Below are positions 8,849 through 18,760 of a stretch of DNA of 64,000 nt, piece after piece. The notes beneath the pieces were generated by a model. It did not search any database, was not told the origin of the DNA, and was given only the letters and a program-made list of their open reading frames with translations. The DNA is from Acidobacteriota bacterium (lineage in GTDB: Bacteria; Acidobacteriota; Vicinamibacteria; Vicinamibacterales; UBA2999), in assembly GCA_947465645.1 (NCBI GenBank), contig CANIBQ010000016.1, forward strand, positions 10,732 through 74,731, given 5' to 3'. Position 1 is the stretch's first letter, and the number at the start of each line of letters is the position of its first letter. The translations under genes were made by a program, and so were the position numbers.

Positions 8849-9097
8849 ATGGCCAAGACCGGGCGAAACGATCTGTGTCCCTGCGGAAGCGGAAAGAAAT
8901 ACAAGAAGTGTCACGAGGCCGGCGACGGCGCGACTCGCAGCCGCATGCTGATGATCGTGGTGGGCGGCGCGGTGCTGGCTGCCATCGCCATCGGCCTCGT
9001 GTCGTACAACAGCGACCCGGCAACCGGAGACAGCGTCCGCGTCTGGGACCCGGCGCACGGGCACTATCACAACGCGGCCGGAGTGCAGGTTCCTTAG
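8849..9097 (+). CDS. SEC-C motif protein with one TM helix
   Basis: An 82-residue protein with an N-terminal SEC-C zinc motif (NDLCPCGSGKKYKKCHEAG, residues 8-26; ligands are the three Cys and the Cys-His pair). A short basic linker, one transmembrane helix (about 32-52, MLMIVVGGAVLAAIAIGLV) and a periplasmic tail with WDPAHGHYHN follow. The SEC-C knuckle in SecA binds SecB and ribosomes, so a membrane-anchored version might tether a ribosome or nascent-chain factor to the membrane; this is inference. The His-rich WDPAHGHYH tail is common in small membrane proteins of related genomes. The ATG at 8849 has GGAAGGAG ten bases upstream. Its stop overlaps the DUF374 gene end by four bases, convergently. 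Confidence 0.8.
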   Translation: MAKTGRNDLCPCGSGKKYKKCHEAGDGATRSRMLMIVVGGAVLAAIAIGLVSYNSDPATGDSVRVWDPAHGHYHNAAGVQVP

Positions 9098-9125
9098 GCT
9101 CTGGGCTTTGGGCTCTCGGCTCTAG
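9094..9125. repeat. 7-bp-period GGCTCTG repeat at convergent gene ends
   Basis: Heptads AGGCTCT GGGCTTT GGGCTCT CGGCTCT, the same element as inside leuS at 6690-6721. It contains the stop codons of both the SEC-C gene (plus strand) and the DUF374 gene (minus strand). Confidence 0.7.
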
Positions 9126-9792
9126 CAAGCATCTCGAGCGTCGTGGCCTCGAGCGACTTCAGGCTTGATTCGAGCCGCAGCCGCTGCTCCTCTACCTTCG
9201 CGTCGCTCGCATCGGCTGGCACGCTCAGCGGCTCGCCGATCGCCAGCGCCACGGTGCTGAAGGGTTTCGGGATCTGCGTTCGGTCCCAGCTCTTGAGCGT
9301 CCAGTGGCGTGATGACTCCGCGTGAAACGGCAACACCGGGTTACCGGTGGCCTTCGCCAGCCAGATCGCGCCAGGCTGCGCCACGCGCGCGGGGCCGCGT
9401 GGACCGTCCAGCGTAAAGCCAGCCGCCTTGCCGGCTTCCATGTCGCGCTTGAGCTGCAGCAGCGCCTTCAATCCGCCGCGCGAGGTGGACCCGCGCGCGG
9501 TGCCGTAGCCGAACCGCTCGATGATCCGCGCGATCCATTCACCGTCGAAGTTCTCGCTGGTGATGACGATGATGCCGCGCCGGCGGAAATAGAAGGTCGC
9601 GGGAAGAATGCGGCCGTGCCAAAAGGCCATGACCGGCTGGCGGCCGGACGCCGCGATCGCGTCGAGGTGCTCGCGCCCTTCGACCCTCCAGCGCAAGGTC
9701 TGTCCGAGCGCGTTGATGAGTGGATAGCCGAGGCCTGCAATGGCTGCAACCTCGGTCCGCTTTCGCCGCGATAATCGCCAATCACTGTCCAT
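9094..9792 (-). CDS. DUF374 lysophospholipid-type acyltransferase
   Basis: A 232-residue protein of the DUF374 group, distantly related to LpxL/PlsC-type acyltransferases. An N-terminal amphipathic or hydrophobic helix (AAIAGLGYPLINALGQTL) precedes the MAFWHGRILP motif near residue 56, which corresponds to the catalytic His block. ITSENFDGEWIA, RGSTSRGGLKAL and TLDGPRGPA (about 128-136) are all characteristic of the family. It probably acts on the inner membrane on lipid A or another Kdo-linked lipid. The C-terminal residues AESPKPRA are encoded by the GGCTCTG heptad repeat, so the original C-terminus has been altered by the repeat. Confidence 0.88.
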   Translation of the reverse strand: MDSDWRLSRRKRTEVAAIAGLGYPLINALGQTLRWRVEGREHLDAIAASGRQPVMAFWHGRILPATFYFRRRGIIVITSENFDGEWIARIIERFGYGTARGSTSRGGLKALLQLKRDMEAGKAAGFTLDGPRGPARVAQPGAIWLAKATGNPVLPFHAESSRHWTLKSWDRTQIPKPFSTVALAIGEPLSVPADASDAKVEEQRLRLESSLKSLEATTLEMLARAESPKPRA

Positions 9793-9802
9793 TTGTCTTC
9801 GC

Positions 9803-9820
9803 GAGGGCTGAAGCCCCCGC
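9803..9820. repeat. REP-like GGGGCTGAAGCCCC hairpin
   Basis: A GAGGGCTGAAGCCCCCGCGCTAC element, whose core stem is (G)GGGCT-gaa-AGCCC(C). It lies between the DUF374 start and the ETF-QO stop. The same core with GCGCTAC after it recurs at 53182-53205 inside the RND-TolC gene. Confidence 0.65.
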
Positions 9821-9855
9821 GCTACTGGACCCCATTCTCCTGTAGCCGCGGCAGG

Positions 9856-11529
9856 TCACATTCCGGTGTATTGCGGACCGCCTCCGCCCTCGGGCGGCAC
9901 CCAGGTGATGACCTGGTACGGATCCATGATGTCGCAGGTCTTGCAGTGCACGCAGTTGCTGGCGTTGATCTGCAGACGGGGCGTGCCGTCGGCCTCGTGG
10001 ACGATTTCATAGACGTTGGCCGGGCAGAAGCGCAGGCACGGGTGGCCGTACTCATCGCCGCAGATCGAACTGCACACGTCGGTGTGCACGAGCAGGTGCG
10101 GTGGCTGATCCTCGTCGTGGGCGGTGCCGGAAAAGTGCACGTTGGTCGCCTTGTCGAACGTGAGCTTGCGATCGACGGGCACGGCGATCGGCTCGGTGCG
10201 ACCGGAGCCTTGCTCGATGCGGCGCGGACCTTCACGGTCCGCGAGACGCAATTTCTCCATGCGCTCGTGGCCAGGCTCCCCCTTCAGGTCCTTCACCCAC
10301 CAGCCCCTGGTGAAGAGCGACACGCCGGCGAACAACATCCCGGCGAACAGTCCGTAGCTGAACGCCTGGTGGACGTTGCGCACTGGATAGAGCTCGGCCC
10401 GCACCGGGCTCGCGTCGATCCGGTCCTGGTATCGCTTGAGGCTCGAGGCCGAGGTGTCCCCCGCGCGCACGGCCTCCAATGCGGCCTCGGCCGCCAGCAT
10501 CCCCGTCCGCATGGCGAGGTGGATGCCTTTGAGGCGCAGCGCGTTGAGAAATCCGCCGGCATCCCCCGCGATCAACCCGCCGTCCATGTACGGCTGCGGG
10601 ATGCTGTTCCATCCGCCCTCTGGCAGCGCCTTGGCGCCATAGCGGACCATGTGCCCACCGTCGAGCAGCGCCTTCATGAAGGGGTGCCGCTTGAAGCGGT
10701 TGAACGCGGCGTGCGGATCGAACAGCGGATCCTTGTAGTCGAGTCCGACGACGAAGCCAACCGACAATCGCCCTTCGGGCATGGCGTAGACGAATCCGCC
10801 GCCGAACTCTTCCTGCCGGAGCGGATACCCCATGGTGTGGAAGACCGTGCCCGCGGCCATACGATCGGCGGGCACGTCCCACAGTTCCTTGATCCCAAGG
10901 GCGAACACTTCGGGAGCGCGGCCCTTGCCCAGTTGCAGCCGCCGCAGCAGCTCTTTGGTCAGGTTGCCGCGCACACCGTCACAGAAGATCGTCACCTTCG
11001 CCCGGATGTCCGGACCTGGCTCGAAATTGGACTTCGGTTCACCCGTCTTCCCGATGCCGCGATCGCCGGTGCGCACGCCGATCACGCGCGAGCCGTCCAT
11101 CAGGACGGCCTGTGCGGCGAAACCGCTGAAGATGTCGATCCCCGCGGCCTCGACCTGCGCCGACAACCAGCGGACAAACGCGTTCAGCGAGATGATGACG
11201 TTGCCGTGATTGCGCAGCGGCGGCGGCATGACGGGTAACGAGACCTTCGACTTCTGCGTGAGGAAGTACACCGCGTCGCGGTGCACCTCCACGGCAACAG
11301 GAGCGCCCTGTGCCACGTAGTCAGGGATCAGATCGCGAAGGGTCGAGAGATCGAGGATTGCGCCCGAAAGGGCGTGCGCGCCGGCCTCGCGCGCCTTCTC
11401 CAGCACCGCGATCGACAGCGGCTCGCCGCCCTTCTCTTTCTGCAACTGCGAAAGTCGAAGCGCCGCTGACAACCCCGCCGGACCTCCCCCGACGATCAGG
11501 ATGTCGACGTCGAGGGATTCGCGCTCCAT
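9856..11529 (-). CDS. electron transfer flavoprotein-quinone oxidoreductase
   Basis: ETF-QO of 557 residues. It takes electrons from reduced ETF and passes them to the membrane quinone, here presumably menaquinone since the window encodes that pathway. The N-terminal FAD-binding motif is ILIVGGGPAGLSAALRL (residues 10-26). Middle motifs include GGFVYAMPEGRLSVGFVVGLD and GDAGGFLNALRLKGIHLAM, the latter the second FAD contact. The C-terminal iron-sulfur region has CLRFCP and NCVHCKTCD, which together give the four Cys of the 4Fe-4S cluster, and ends WVPPEGGGGPQY. A 21-base palindrome at 10223-10243 falls in the linker before the iron-sulfur domain (LADREGPRR). It is downstream of etfB-etfA and separated from etfA by a heptad repeat. 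Confidence 0.95.
   Translation of the reverse strand: MERESLDVDILIVGGGPAGLSAALRLSQLQKEKGGEPLSIAVLEKAREAGAHALSGAILDLSTLRDLIPDYVAQGAPVAVEVHRDAVYFLTQKSKVSLPVMPPPLRNHGNVIISLNAFVRWLSAQVEAAGIDIFSGFAAQAVLMDGSRVIGVRTGDRGIGKTGEPKSNFEPGPDIRAKVTIFCDGVRGNLTKELLRRLQLGKGRAPEVFALGIKELWDVPADRMAAGTVFHTMGYPLRQEEFGGGFVYAMPEGRLSVGFVVGLDYKDPLFDPHAAFNRFKRHPFMKALLDGGHMVRYGAKALPEGGWNSIPQPYMDGGLIAGDAGGFLNALRLKGIHLAMRTGMLAAEAALEAVRAGDTSASSLKRYQDRIDASPVRAELYPVRNVHQAFSYGLFAGMLFAGVSLFTRGWWVKDLKGEPGHERMEKLRLADREGPRRIEQGSGRTEPIAVPVDRKLTFDKATNVHFSGTAHDEDQPPHLLVHTDVCSSICGDEYGHPCLRFCPANVYEIVHEADGTPRLQINASNCVHCKTCDIMDPYQVITWVPPEGGGGPQYTGM
10223..10243. repeat. REP-like CGCGGACC palindrome inside the ETF-QO gene
   Basis: CGCGGACC-TTCAC-GGTCCGCG, an 8-base perfect stem. 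The same stem with loop TTCAT or TTGAT occurs at 22299-22319 (miaA start) and 41668-41688 (intergenic). Here it is translated in frame within ETF-QO near residue 430. Confidence 0.7.
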
Positions 11530-11530
11530 C

Positions 11531-11600
11531 AGTGGCCAGTTGCCGGTTGTCGGTTGTCAGTCGTAGGACCAGGCCGACAACTGCCAACTGACAACTGATG
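11531..11600. repeat. inverted pair of GTTGTCR heptad repeats between etfA and ETF-QO
   Basis: The left arm reads AGTT GCCGGTT GTCGGTT GTCAGT with a 7-base period. The right arm is its inverse complement (CCGACAA CTGCCAA CTGACAA CTGA). The pair could fold into a long imperfect hairpin between two genes of one operon. No T-tract follows, so an attenuation role would be speculative. Confidence 0.7.
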
Positions 11601-11605
11601 CCTAC

Positions 11606-12567
<962 letters not shown>

Positions 12568-12571
<4 letters not shown>

Positions 12572-13332
12572 AGGACCCTCGCCTCTTCCTTGAGCCGCCG
12601 CACGAGCTCCGCGGCGGCCGCTTCCGGCGAACCGCCAATCATCTGCGTCTGCTTGCTGCGCGTTGGCAACGCCAGTGCGACGATCTGCTGCGTCGGCTGA
12701 AGCCCCGGAGGCACCGTCACTCTCGTGATCTCGCGGTTCTTGGCCGCCATGATCCCTTTCAGCGTCGCGTAGCGAAGCTGGTTGATGCCGCTCTGGATGG
12801 TCAGCAGCGCCGGCAGCGGGATGACGATGCGCTGGAACCAGCCGCCTTCGAGCTCGCGGTTCACGCGCACGTGGCTGCCGTCCTGGATCTGGACTTCCAT
12901 GATGATCGTCGAATGCGCCATGTCGAGGCGCTCGGCGAGGACGACGCCCATCTGGCCGTGGCCCTGGTCATCGGACTGCAGGCCGGTCAGCACCAGGTCG
13001 AATTTTTCCTCCGCCATCGCGAAGGCGAGCGCATCGGCGATCACGACCGCATCGGCGGATGCGAGCGAGTTGTCCTCGACGTGGATGGCGCGGTCGGCGC
13101 CGCGGGCCAGCGCCTCGCGGAGCACCTGCTGCACGCGCACGGGGCCGGCCGAACAGACCACCACTTCGCCGCTGTGACGCTCGCGCAGGCGCAGCGCCTC
13201 TTCCAGCGCGTACGCGTCCGGCTCGTTCATCTCGTAGCTGACGTCCCTCTCGCGGATCCAGCTCTTGTCGTCGTTGAGACGAGGCTGCCACTCCCGGGTG
13301 GGCACCTGCTTGATACAGACGGCAATCTTCAT
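12568..13332 (-). CDS. etfB: electron transfer flavoprotein subunit beta
   Basis: A 254-residue small ETF subunit. It starts MKIAVCIKQVPTREW, as expected. The AMP-binding and recognition-loop region holds SADAVVIADALAFAMAEEKFDLVLTGLQSDDQGHGQMGVVLAERL at about residues 90-133, and the C-terminus includes the LKGIMAAKNREI segment. It is the first gene of etfB-etfA-ETF-QO; a palindromic repeat separates it from fabF upstream. No clear promoter was found in the 109-base gap. Confidence 0.96.
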
Positions 13333-13360
13333 AAAGCGGCACGTCCTTCACTGCTCCAAC

Positions 13361-13429
13361 ACGCCGAGGCTCCGAGGCGCCGAGATGAACAAGACATATT
13401 CTTCCTCCGCGCCTCGGTGTCTCGGTGTG
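13361..13429. repeat. 8-bp-period CGAGGCNC inverted repeat between fabF and etfB
   Basis: The left arm (CGCCGAGGCTCCGAGGCGCCGAG) and right arm (GCGCCTCGGTGTCTCGGTGT) are inverse complements with an A/T-rich centre. The arms consist of roughly 8-base units. A second copy of the same design lies at 54537-54598 upstream of the IMPDH-family gene. Confidence 0.75.
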
Positions 13430-13441
13430 CCGTGGCGGTGA

Positions 13442-14683
<1,242 letters not shown>

Positions 14684-14702
14684 AATCCCTCCTGGGTACC
14701 GG

Positions 14703-14948
14703 CTATCCCTTCTTGCTCTTCGCGTGCGAGTCGATGTAGTCGATCGCCTCCTTCACGCGGGTAATCTTCTCGGCGTCCTCGTCCGGGATCTCGATGCCGA
14801 ACTCCTCTTCAAACGCCATCACGAGCTCCACCGTGTCGAGCGAGTCGGCCCCGAGGTCGTCCACGAACGACGCGTCCGGAGTCACTTCTTCTTCATCGAC
14901 TCCGAGCTGTTCCACGATGATGCTCTTTACCTTGTCTGCAACCGCCAT
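14703..14948 (-). CDS. acpP: acyl carrier protein
   Basis: An 81-residue acidic protein that carries growing acyl chains on a phosphopantetheine arm. The attachment Ser is in [21 protein letters not shown], near residue 39. The start at 14948 ([17 protein letters not shown]) has a perfect AGGAGG ribosome-binding site five bases upstream; an upstream in-frame extension only translates the TGCAC repeat array. It lies between fabG and fabF, the classic order, but is separated from fabG by that array. Confidence 0.97.
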   Translation of the reverse strand: MAVADKVKSIIVEQLGVDEEEVTPDASFVDDLGADSLDTVELVMAFEEEFGIEIPDEDAEKITRVKEAIDYIDSHAKSKKG

Positions 14949-14960
14949 TGAGCCTCCTAA

Positions 14961-15037
14961 AACGTGCATTGTGCACCGTGCACGGTGCGGGTGCATGATG
15001 CACTCGCACTCTGCATTGTGCACCGGGCACGGTGCAC
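14961..15037. repeat. TGCAC heptad array between fabG and acpP
   Basis: Units TGCATTG TGCACCG TGCACGG TGCGGG TGCATGA TGCACTC GCACTC TGCATTG TGCACCG GGCACGG TGCACTT show a clear 7-base period. It occupies essentially the whole fabG-acpP spacer inside the fatty acid operon and ends at the fabG stop codon and just before the acpP ribosome-binding site. Confidence 0.85.
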
Positions 15038-15778
15038 TTACATGTACATGCCGCCGTTGACGGCGAGTACCTGACCTGTAATATACGACGCCTCATCGGA
15101 GGCGAGAAAACAAACCGCAGCCGCGACGTCCGCGGTCGTACCCAGCCGCCCGAGCGGGATGTGCGAGGTCCAGTCGACCTGGGCCTTGTCGGTGATCGCC
15201 TTGGTCATCTCGGTGTCAATCAACCCTGGCGTCACCACGTTCACCGTGATATTGCGCGACGCCAGCTCGCGCGCCAGCGCCTTGCTGAATCCGATCAGGC
15301 CGGCTTTCGACGCCGCGTAATTCGCCTGCCCGGCATTGCCCATCTGTCCCACGACCGAGCTGATGCTGATGATGCGGCCGCTGCGCTGCTTGACCATCGG
15401 CTTGACCACCGCCTGCGTGCAGGTGAACGCCGACGTCAAGTTGGTGGCAATCACCTGGTCCCAGTCGTCGCGCTTCATCCGCAGCATCAGCTGGTCACGG
15501 GCAATGCCCGCGTTGTTCACCAGGATATCGATCTGGCCGTGCCGCGCCAGCGTGCCCGCGACGAGCGCGTGGACCGACGCGTCATCGGTGACGTCAACGG
15601 TCCCCAGGTCGGCCCGTCCTCCCGCCGCATGGATCGCCTCCACCGCGGCCGCGGCGTTCTCGCCTCGCGCCGCCGCGACCACGTGCGCGCCCCTGGCGGC
15701 GAGCTGTGCGGCGATCTCGCGCCCGATGCCCCGCGACGCCCCGGTCACAATCGCAACTTTTCCTGTGAAATCGGCCAT
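15038..15778 (-). CDS. fabG: 3-oxoacyl-ACP reductase
   Basis: A 246-residue short-chain dehydrogenase that reduces 3-oxoacyl-ACP with NADPH. The start at 15778 ([19 protein letters not shown]) fits the family; a 14-residue Arg-rich upstream extension is not used. The cofactor motif [10 protein letters not shown] is at residues 11-20, NNAGI near 88, the catalytic Ser in ISSVVGQMG near 139, and Tyr-Lys in YAASKAG near 152-156. The C-terminus [15 protein letters not shown] is characteristic. It lies downstream of fabD with a 10-base gap. Confidence 0.96.
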   Translation of the reverse strand: MADFTGKVAIVTGASRGIGREIAAQLAARGAHVVAAARGENAAAAVEAIHAAGGRADLGTVDVTDDASVHALVAGTLARHGQIDILVNNAGIARDQLMLRMKRDDWDQVIATNLTSAFTCTQAVVKPMVKQRSGRIISISSVVGQMGNAGQANYAASKAGLIGFSKALARELASRNITVNVVTPGLIDTEMTKAITDKAQVDWTSHIPLGRLGTTADVAAAVCFLASDEASYITGQVLAVNGGMYM

Positions 15779-15788
15779 GCTGGCGCGA

Positions 15789-16718
15789 CTACGCGCGTAG
15801 CGCCGCCTCGATCGGCGCAAGGTCTGCGGACGCGGCGAAGTTGAATATCCGCGCGTCAGCGTGAATCTTCTGCACGAGGCCGCTCAGTACCCGCCCCGGA
15901 CCCACCTCAACATACGTGGTGACGCCGTCAGACGCAAGGCGCCGTACGACCGATTCCCATTGCACCGGGGCGGAGACCTGCCGCACGAGCGCCTCGATCG
16001 CCGCGGCGGCGTCGCGTTTCGGCTCCGCATCGACGTTGGCGACCACCGGCACCCGGGGATCGCGCACCGAGAGCGCGCGCAGCTCCGGCGCCAGCCGTGC
16101 CTCGGCGGGCTTCATCATCGCGCAGTGAAACGGCGCGCTGACCGGCAGCGGAATCGCCCGCTTCGCGCCCAGCGCCTTGGCACGCTCCGACGCGCGCTTC
16201 ACGGCTGCGGTGGCGCCCGCGATCACGACCTGTCCTGGTGCGTTGATGTTGGCGGGGCTCACAACCTGCCCTTCGGCCGCCTCGTCGCACGCCTGCTGCA
16301 CCAGCTCCGGCGCCAGCCCGAGAATCGCCGCCATGGCGCCCTCACCCACTGGTACGGCTTCCTGCATATAGCGCCCGCGCCGCCGCACCAGCGGCACCGC
16401 ATCCGCAAACGCCAGCGTTCCCGCCGCCACATTGGCGGAATACTCGCCAAGGCTGTGGCCGGCGACAAAGGCCGGCTCGATGCCGCGAGCCGCAAGCACC
16501 CGACATGCGGCCGTACTGACGGTCAGGATCGCCGGCTGCGTGTTCTCGGTCAGCATCAACTGGTCGTCTGGCCCCTCGAAACAGAGACGCGACAGCGCAC
16601 CGCCGAACGCCGTGTCGGCCTCTTCAAAGGCCGCGCGGGCCTCGGCAAACGACTCTACGAGGTCTTTGCCCATCCCGACCTTCTGGGAGCCCTGTCCGGG
16701 AAACAAGAACGCGATCAA
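15789..16718 (-). CDS. fabD: malonyl-CoA:ACP transacylase
   Basis: A 309-residue enzyme that loads malonyl groups onto ACP. It starts MIAFLFPGQGSQKVGMG with the oxyanion-hole motif PGQGSQ. The catalytic Ser is in VAGHSLGEYSANVAAG, near residue 91, and the conserved APFHCAMMKPA His is near 200. YVEVGPGRVLSGLVQKI is the C-terminal signature. It overlaps plsX by four bases and precedes fabG, so malonyl loading and reduction are co-expressed. Confidence 0.97.
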   Translation of the reverse strand: MIAFLFPGQGSQKVGMGKDLVESFAEARAAFEEADTAFGGALSRLCFEGPDDQLMLTENTQPAILTVSTAACRVLAARGIEPAFVAGHSLGEYSANVAAGTLAFADAVPLVRRRGRYMQEAVPVGEGAMAAILGLAPELVQQACDEAAEGQVVSPANINAPGQVVIAGATAAVKRASERAKALGAKRAIPLPVSAPFHCAMMKPAEARLAPELRALSVRDPRVPVVANVDAEPKRDAAAAIEALVRQVSAPVQWESVVRRLASDGVTTYVEVGPGRVLSGLVQKIHADARIFNFAASADLAPIEAALRA

Positions 16719-17725
16719 TGGTGTGGGACCGAGGCGGCGGCGATTTCCTGCTCGACGCGTGGTATGAAGTCGCTGCTGGCAAAGCGGTGGGCCATCGCAA
16801 TGGCATTACGCACGGCCTTGGCGGACGACCGGCCGTGGCCGACCAGCGCCAGCCCCGCGACGCCCAGGAGCGGCGCGCCGCCGAACTCCGAGTAGTCGAC
16901 GCGGCGCCGGAACCGGCGGAACGCTCGCCGCGACAAGAGATACCCGACCTGGCTTGAAAACGTGCCCTGCAGCTCGTCGCCCAGCAGCGCCTCGACCGCG
17001 TCGACCAGCCCTTCGCTGGTCTTGAGGACGACGTTGCCGGTGAATCCGTCGCAGACGATCACGTCGGCGGACCCGCTGTAGATCTCGCGGCCTTCGATGT
17101 TGCCGATGAAGTTGAGCGCCGCGGTCTTCAGCAGCTGGTGGGCGTCGCGGGTCAGCTCGTTCCCCTTGGTCTCCTCCTCGCCAATCGACAGCAGGCCGAC
17201 GCGGGGGCGCTCGACGCCCAGCGCCAGGCGCGCGTAGACGCTGCCCATGATCGCGAACTGGAGGAGATGGTGCGGCCGGCACTCGAGGTTGGCGCCTGAA
17301 TCGAGCAGCACCGCGGGACGCTGACGCGTGGGAATGATGGTGGCGAGGGCCGGCCGATCGACGCCGGGAATCATGCCGAATGCGGCGTGGGCCGCCATGA
17401 CGGTGGCGCCGGTGTTGCCGGCGCTGAAGAGGGCTGCCGCTTCGCGCCGCGCCACGAGCTCGGCGGCAACTCGAATCGAAGCCCTGGGCCGCCGCCGGAG
17501 CGTCGCGGCCGGCGGGTCCACCATGCCGACGACGTCAGGCGCCTCGACAATCGAGAGTCCAAGGTCGCGCCAGTCAGCATGGGGGGCGAGGGCCGCTTCG
17601 AGCATGGGCGTCGATCCGACCAATGCAATCTCAACCGCCAGGTGACGAACCGCCGCCACGGCGCCGTCAACGGCCGTAGCAGGTGCGTGGTCGCCGCCCA
17701 TGGCGTCAACGGCGATGCGAATCAT
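16715..17725 (-). CDS. plsX: phosphate acyltransferase PlsX
   Basis: A 336-residue peripheral membrane enzyme that makes acyl-phosphate from acyl-ACP at the start of phospholipid synthesis. The start at 17725 gives MIRIAVDAMGGDHAPA, the canonical N-terminus; six further upstream codons belong to the repeat array. Other conserved parts are SAGNTGATVMAAHAAFGMI (about 95-113) and SIGEEETKGNEL, and VCDGFTGNVVLKTSEG occurs near 220. The ribosome-binding site is weak because the upstream sequence is repeat-derived. It lies between rpmF and fabD as in many bacteria. Confidence 0.96.
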   Translation of the reverse strand: MIRIAVDAMGGDHAPATAVDGAVAAVRHLAVEIALVGSTPMLEAALAPHADWRDLGLSIVEAPDVVGMVDPPAATLRRRPRASIRVAAELVARREAAALFSAGNTGATVMAAHAAFGMIPGVDRPALATIIPTRQRPAVLLDSGANLECRPHHLLQFAIMGSVYARLALGVERPRVGLLSIGEEETKGNELTRDAHQLLKTAALNFIGNIEGREIYSGSADVIVCDGFTGNVVLKTSEGLVDAVEALLGDELQGTFSSQVGYLLSRRAFRRFRRRVDYSEFGGAPLLGVAGLALVGHGRSSAKAVRNAIAMAHRFASSDFIPRVEQEIAAASVPHH

Positions 17726-17727
17726 GA

Positions 17728-17962
17728 CAGGTGCACGGTGCACAGTGCAGGGTGCAACGGGCGGGTGCTAAGTGCGAGGTGCATGGTGCATGGTGCATGG
17801 TGCAGCGTGCAGCGTGCGAGTGCGAGGTGCCTGTGCAAGGTGCCGGCGATACCCGGGTGTGTCGACGCACGCTGCACGTGGCACATTGCACGATGCACTC
17901 GCCCGTGCACCGTGCACGTTGCACCATGCACCCGCACGTGCACCGTGCACGCTGCACAGTGC
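17728..17962. repeat. large TGCAC heptad array with inverted halves between rpmF and plsX
   Basis: A 235-base array. On the plus strand the left half is runs of GGTGCAY and CGTGCAG units (for example three successive GGTGCAT). The right half is the inverse form, TGCACGT, TGCACCA, TGCACCC, TGCACCG. A non-repeat centre of about 30 bases (CCGGCGATACCCGGGTGTGT) separates them. The halves could pair into a long imperfect hairpin. It splits the normally tight rpmF-plsX pair and begins three bases from the plsX ATG. Confidence 0.85.
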
Positions 17963-17963
17963 A

Positions 17964-18146
17964 CTATTCCTCGTCTACCGCCCTGACCTGGCGAGCGTTG
18001 TAGAAGCCGCAATGCGGGCAGATGCGATGCGACGCCTTGGGCTCGTGGCACTGGGGACACAAGTTGGTCGCCGTCGCGGTCAGGCTGTCATGGGTGCGCC
18101 GCTTCGCGGTGCGCGTCTTGGAATGTCTGCGTTTTGGATTAGGCAT
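17964..18146 (-). CDS. rpmF: 50S ribosomal protein L32
   Basis: A 60-residue large-subunit protein. It begins MPNPKRRHSKTRTAKRRTHD, typical of L32, and carries an intact zinc ribbon CPQC...CPHC near residues 30-46 (CPQCHEPKASHRICPHCGFY), so it is the zinc-binding form. It is preceded by DUF177 (35-base gap) and followed by the TGCAC array and plsX. Confidence 0.97.
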   Translation of the reverse strand: MPNPKRRHSKTRTAKRRTHDSLTATATNLCPQCHEPKASHRICPHCGFYNARQVRAVDEE

Positions 18147-18181
18147 GTTCTAGGCGACTCTGTTCTGTACGACTCTGTTAT

Positions 18182-18709
18182 CTACGACTCTCGTGACTTG
18201 CCGAGACCTCTAAGCGGCGCCAGCCGCGGGTCCTCCCACGCCGGCGCACACTCGCACGACCCGGCGTTGAGGTTGGTGCCGCACTGCACGCACAGGCCGC
18301 GGCAGTCTTCCCGGCACAGCGGCTTCATCGGCAGCACCAGGTAAAACTGTTCGCGCATCAGCTCGTTCAAGTCGATCTGGTCGTCCCGGTAGTAACTGGT
18401 CTCCAGATCGTTTTCTTCGATCTCGCGGTCTGCCTCGGTCGATGCCTCGGTGGCCGGCAGATACCGCACGTCGAAGGGCGCGTCGACCGCGAGCCCGAAC
18501 GGCTCGACGCACCGGCTGCACGCCAGCTCCAACTGGGTCTGCACCCGGCCCACGAGGCGGAACCTGTCCTTGTCCTTGTGGATCTCGAACTCCAGCACGA
18601 CCGGCGCGACGATCCGATACGGATCCGCCTCGTCAGCGACGTCCTGCGGCTGGAACGTCCGGGAGAAGCTGCCGAGCGCCTGACGATACCGGGTGAGGTC
18701 TAGCTGCAT
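18182..18709 (-). CDS. YceD/DUF177 family protein
   Basis: A 175-residue member of DUF177, the family that in most bacteria directly precedes rpmF and is linked to 23S rRNA or ribosome assembly. It has the CSRCVEPFGL knuckle near residue 88, the acidic EENDLETSYYRDDQIDLNELMREQ segment, and the C-terminal Cys-rich LCREDCRGLCVQCGTNLN (about 137-154). The C-terminus contains a further CEC. The DUF177-rpmF-plsX-fab order is highly conserved and makes this a secure family call; the exact biochemical role is not established here. Confidence 0.9.
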   Translation of the reverse strand: MQLDLTRYRQALGSFSRTFQPQDVADEADPYRIVAPVVLEFEIHKDKDRFRLVGRVQTQLELACSRCVEPFGLAVDAPFDVRYLPATEASTEADREIEENDLETSYYRDDQIDLNELMREQFYLVLPMKPLCREDCRGLCVQCGTNLNAGSCECAPAWEDPRLAPLRGLGKSRES

Positions 18710-18760
18710 GACGGTCCGCGTGCCCTGTCGCGAAAAATCGCGCTCGAGACAGACCGTTAA

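Noticed and set aside
9793..11238. 481-residue plus-strand frame opposite ETF-QO
   Set aside because: Antisense shadow of a strongly supported gene, with Arg/His/Ala-rich composition and no domain.
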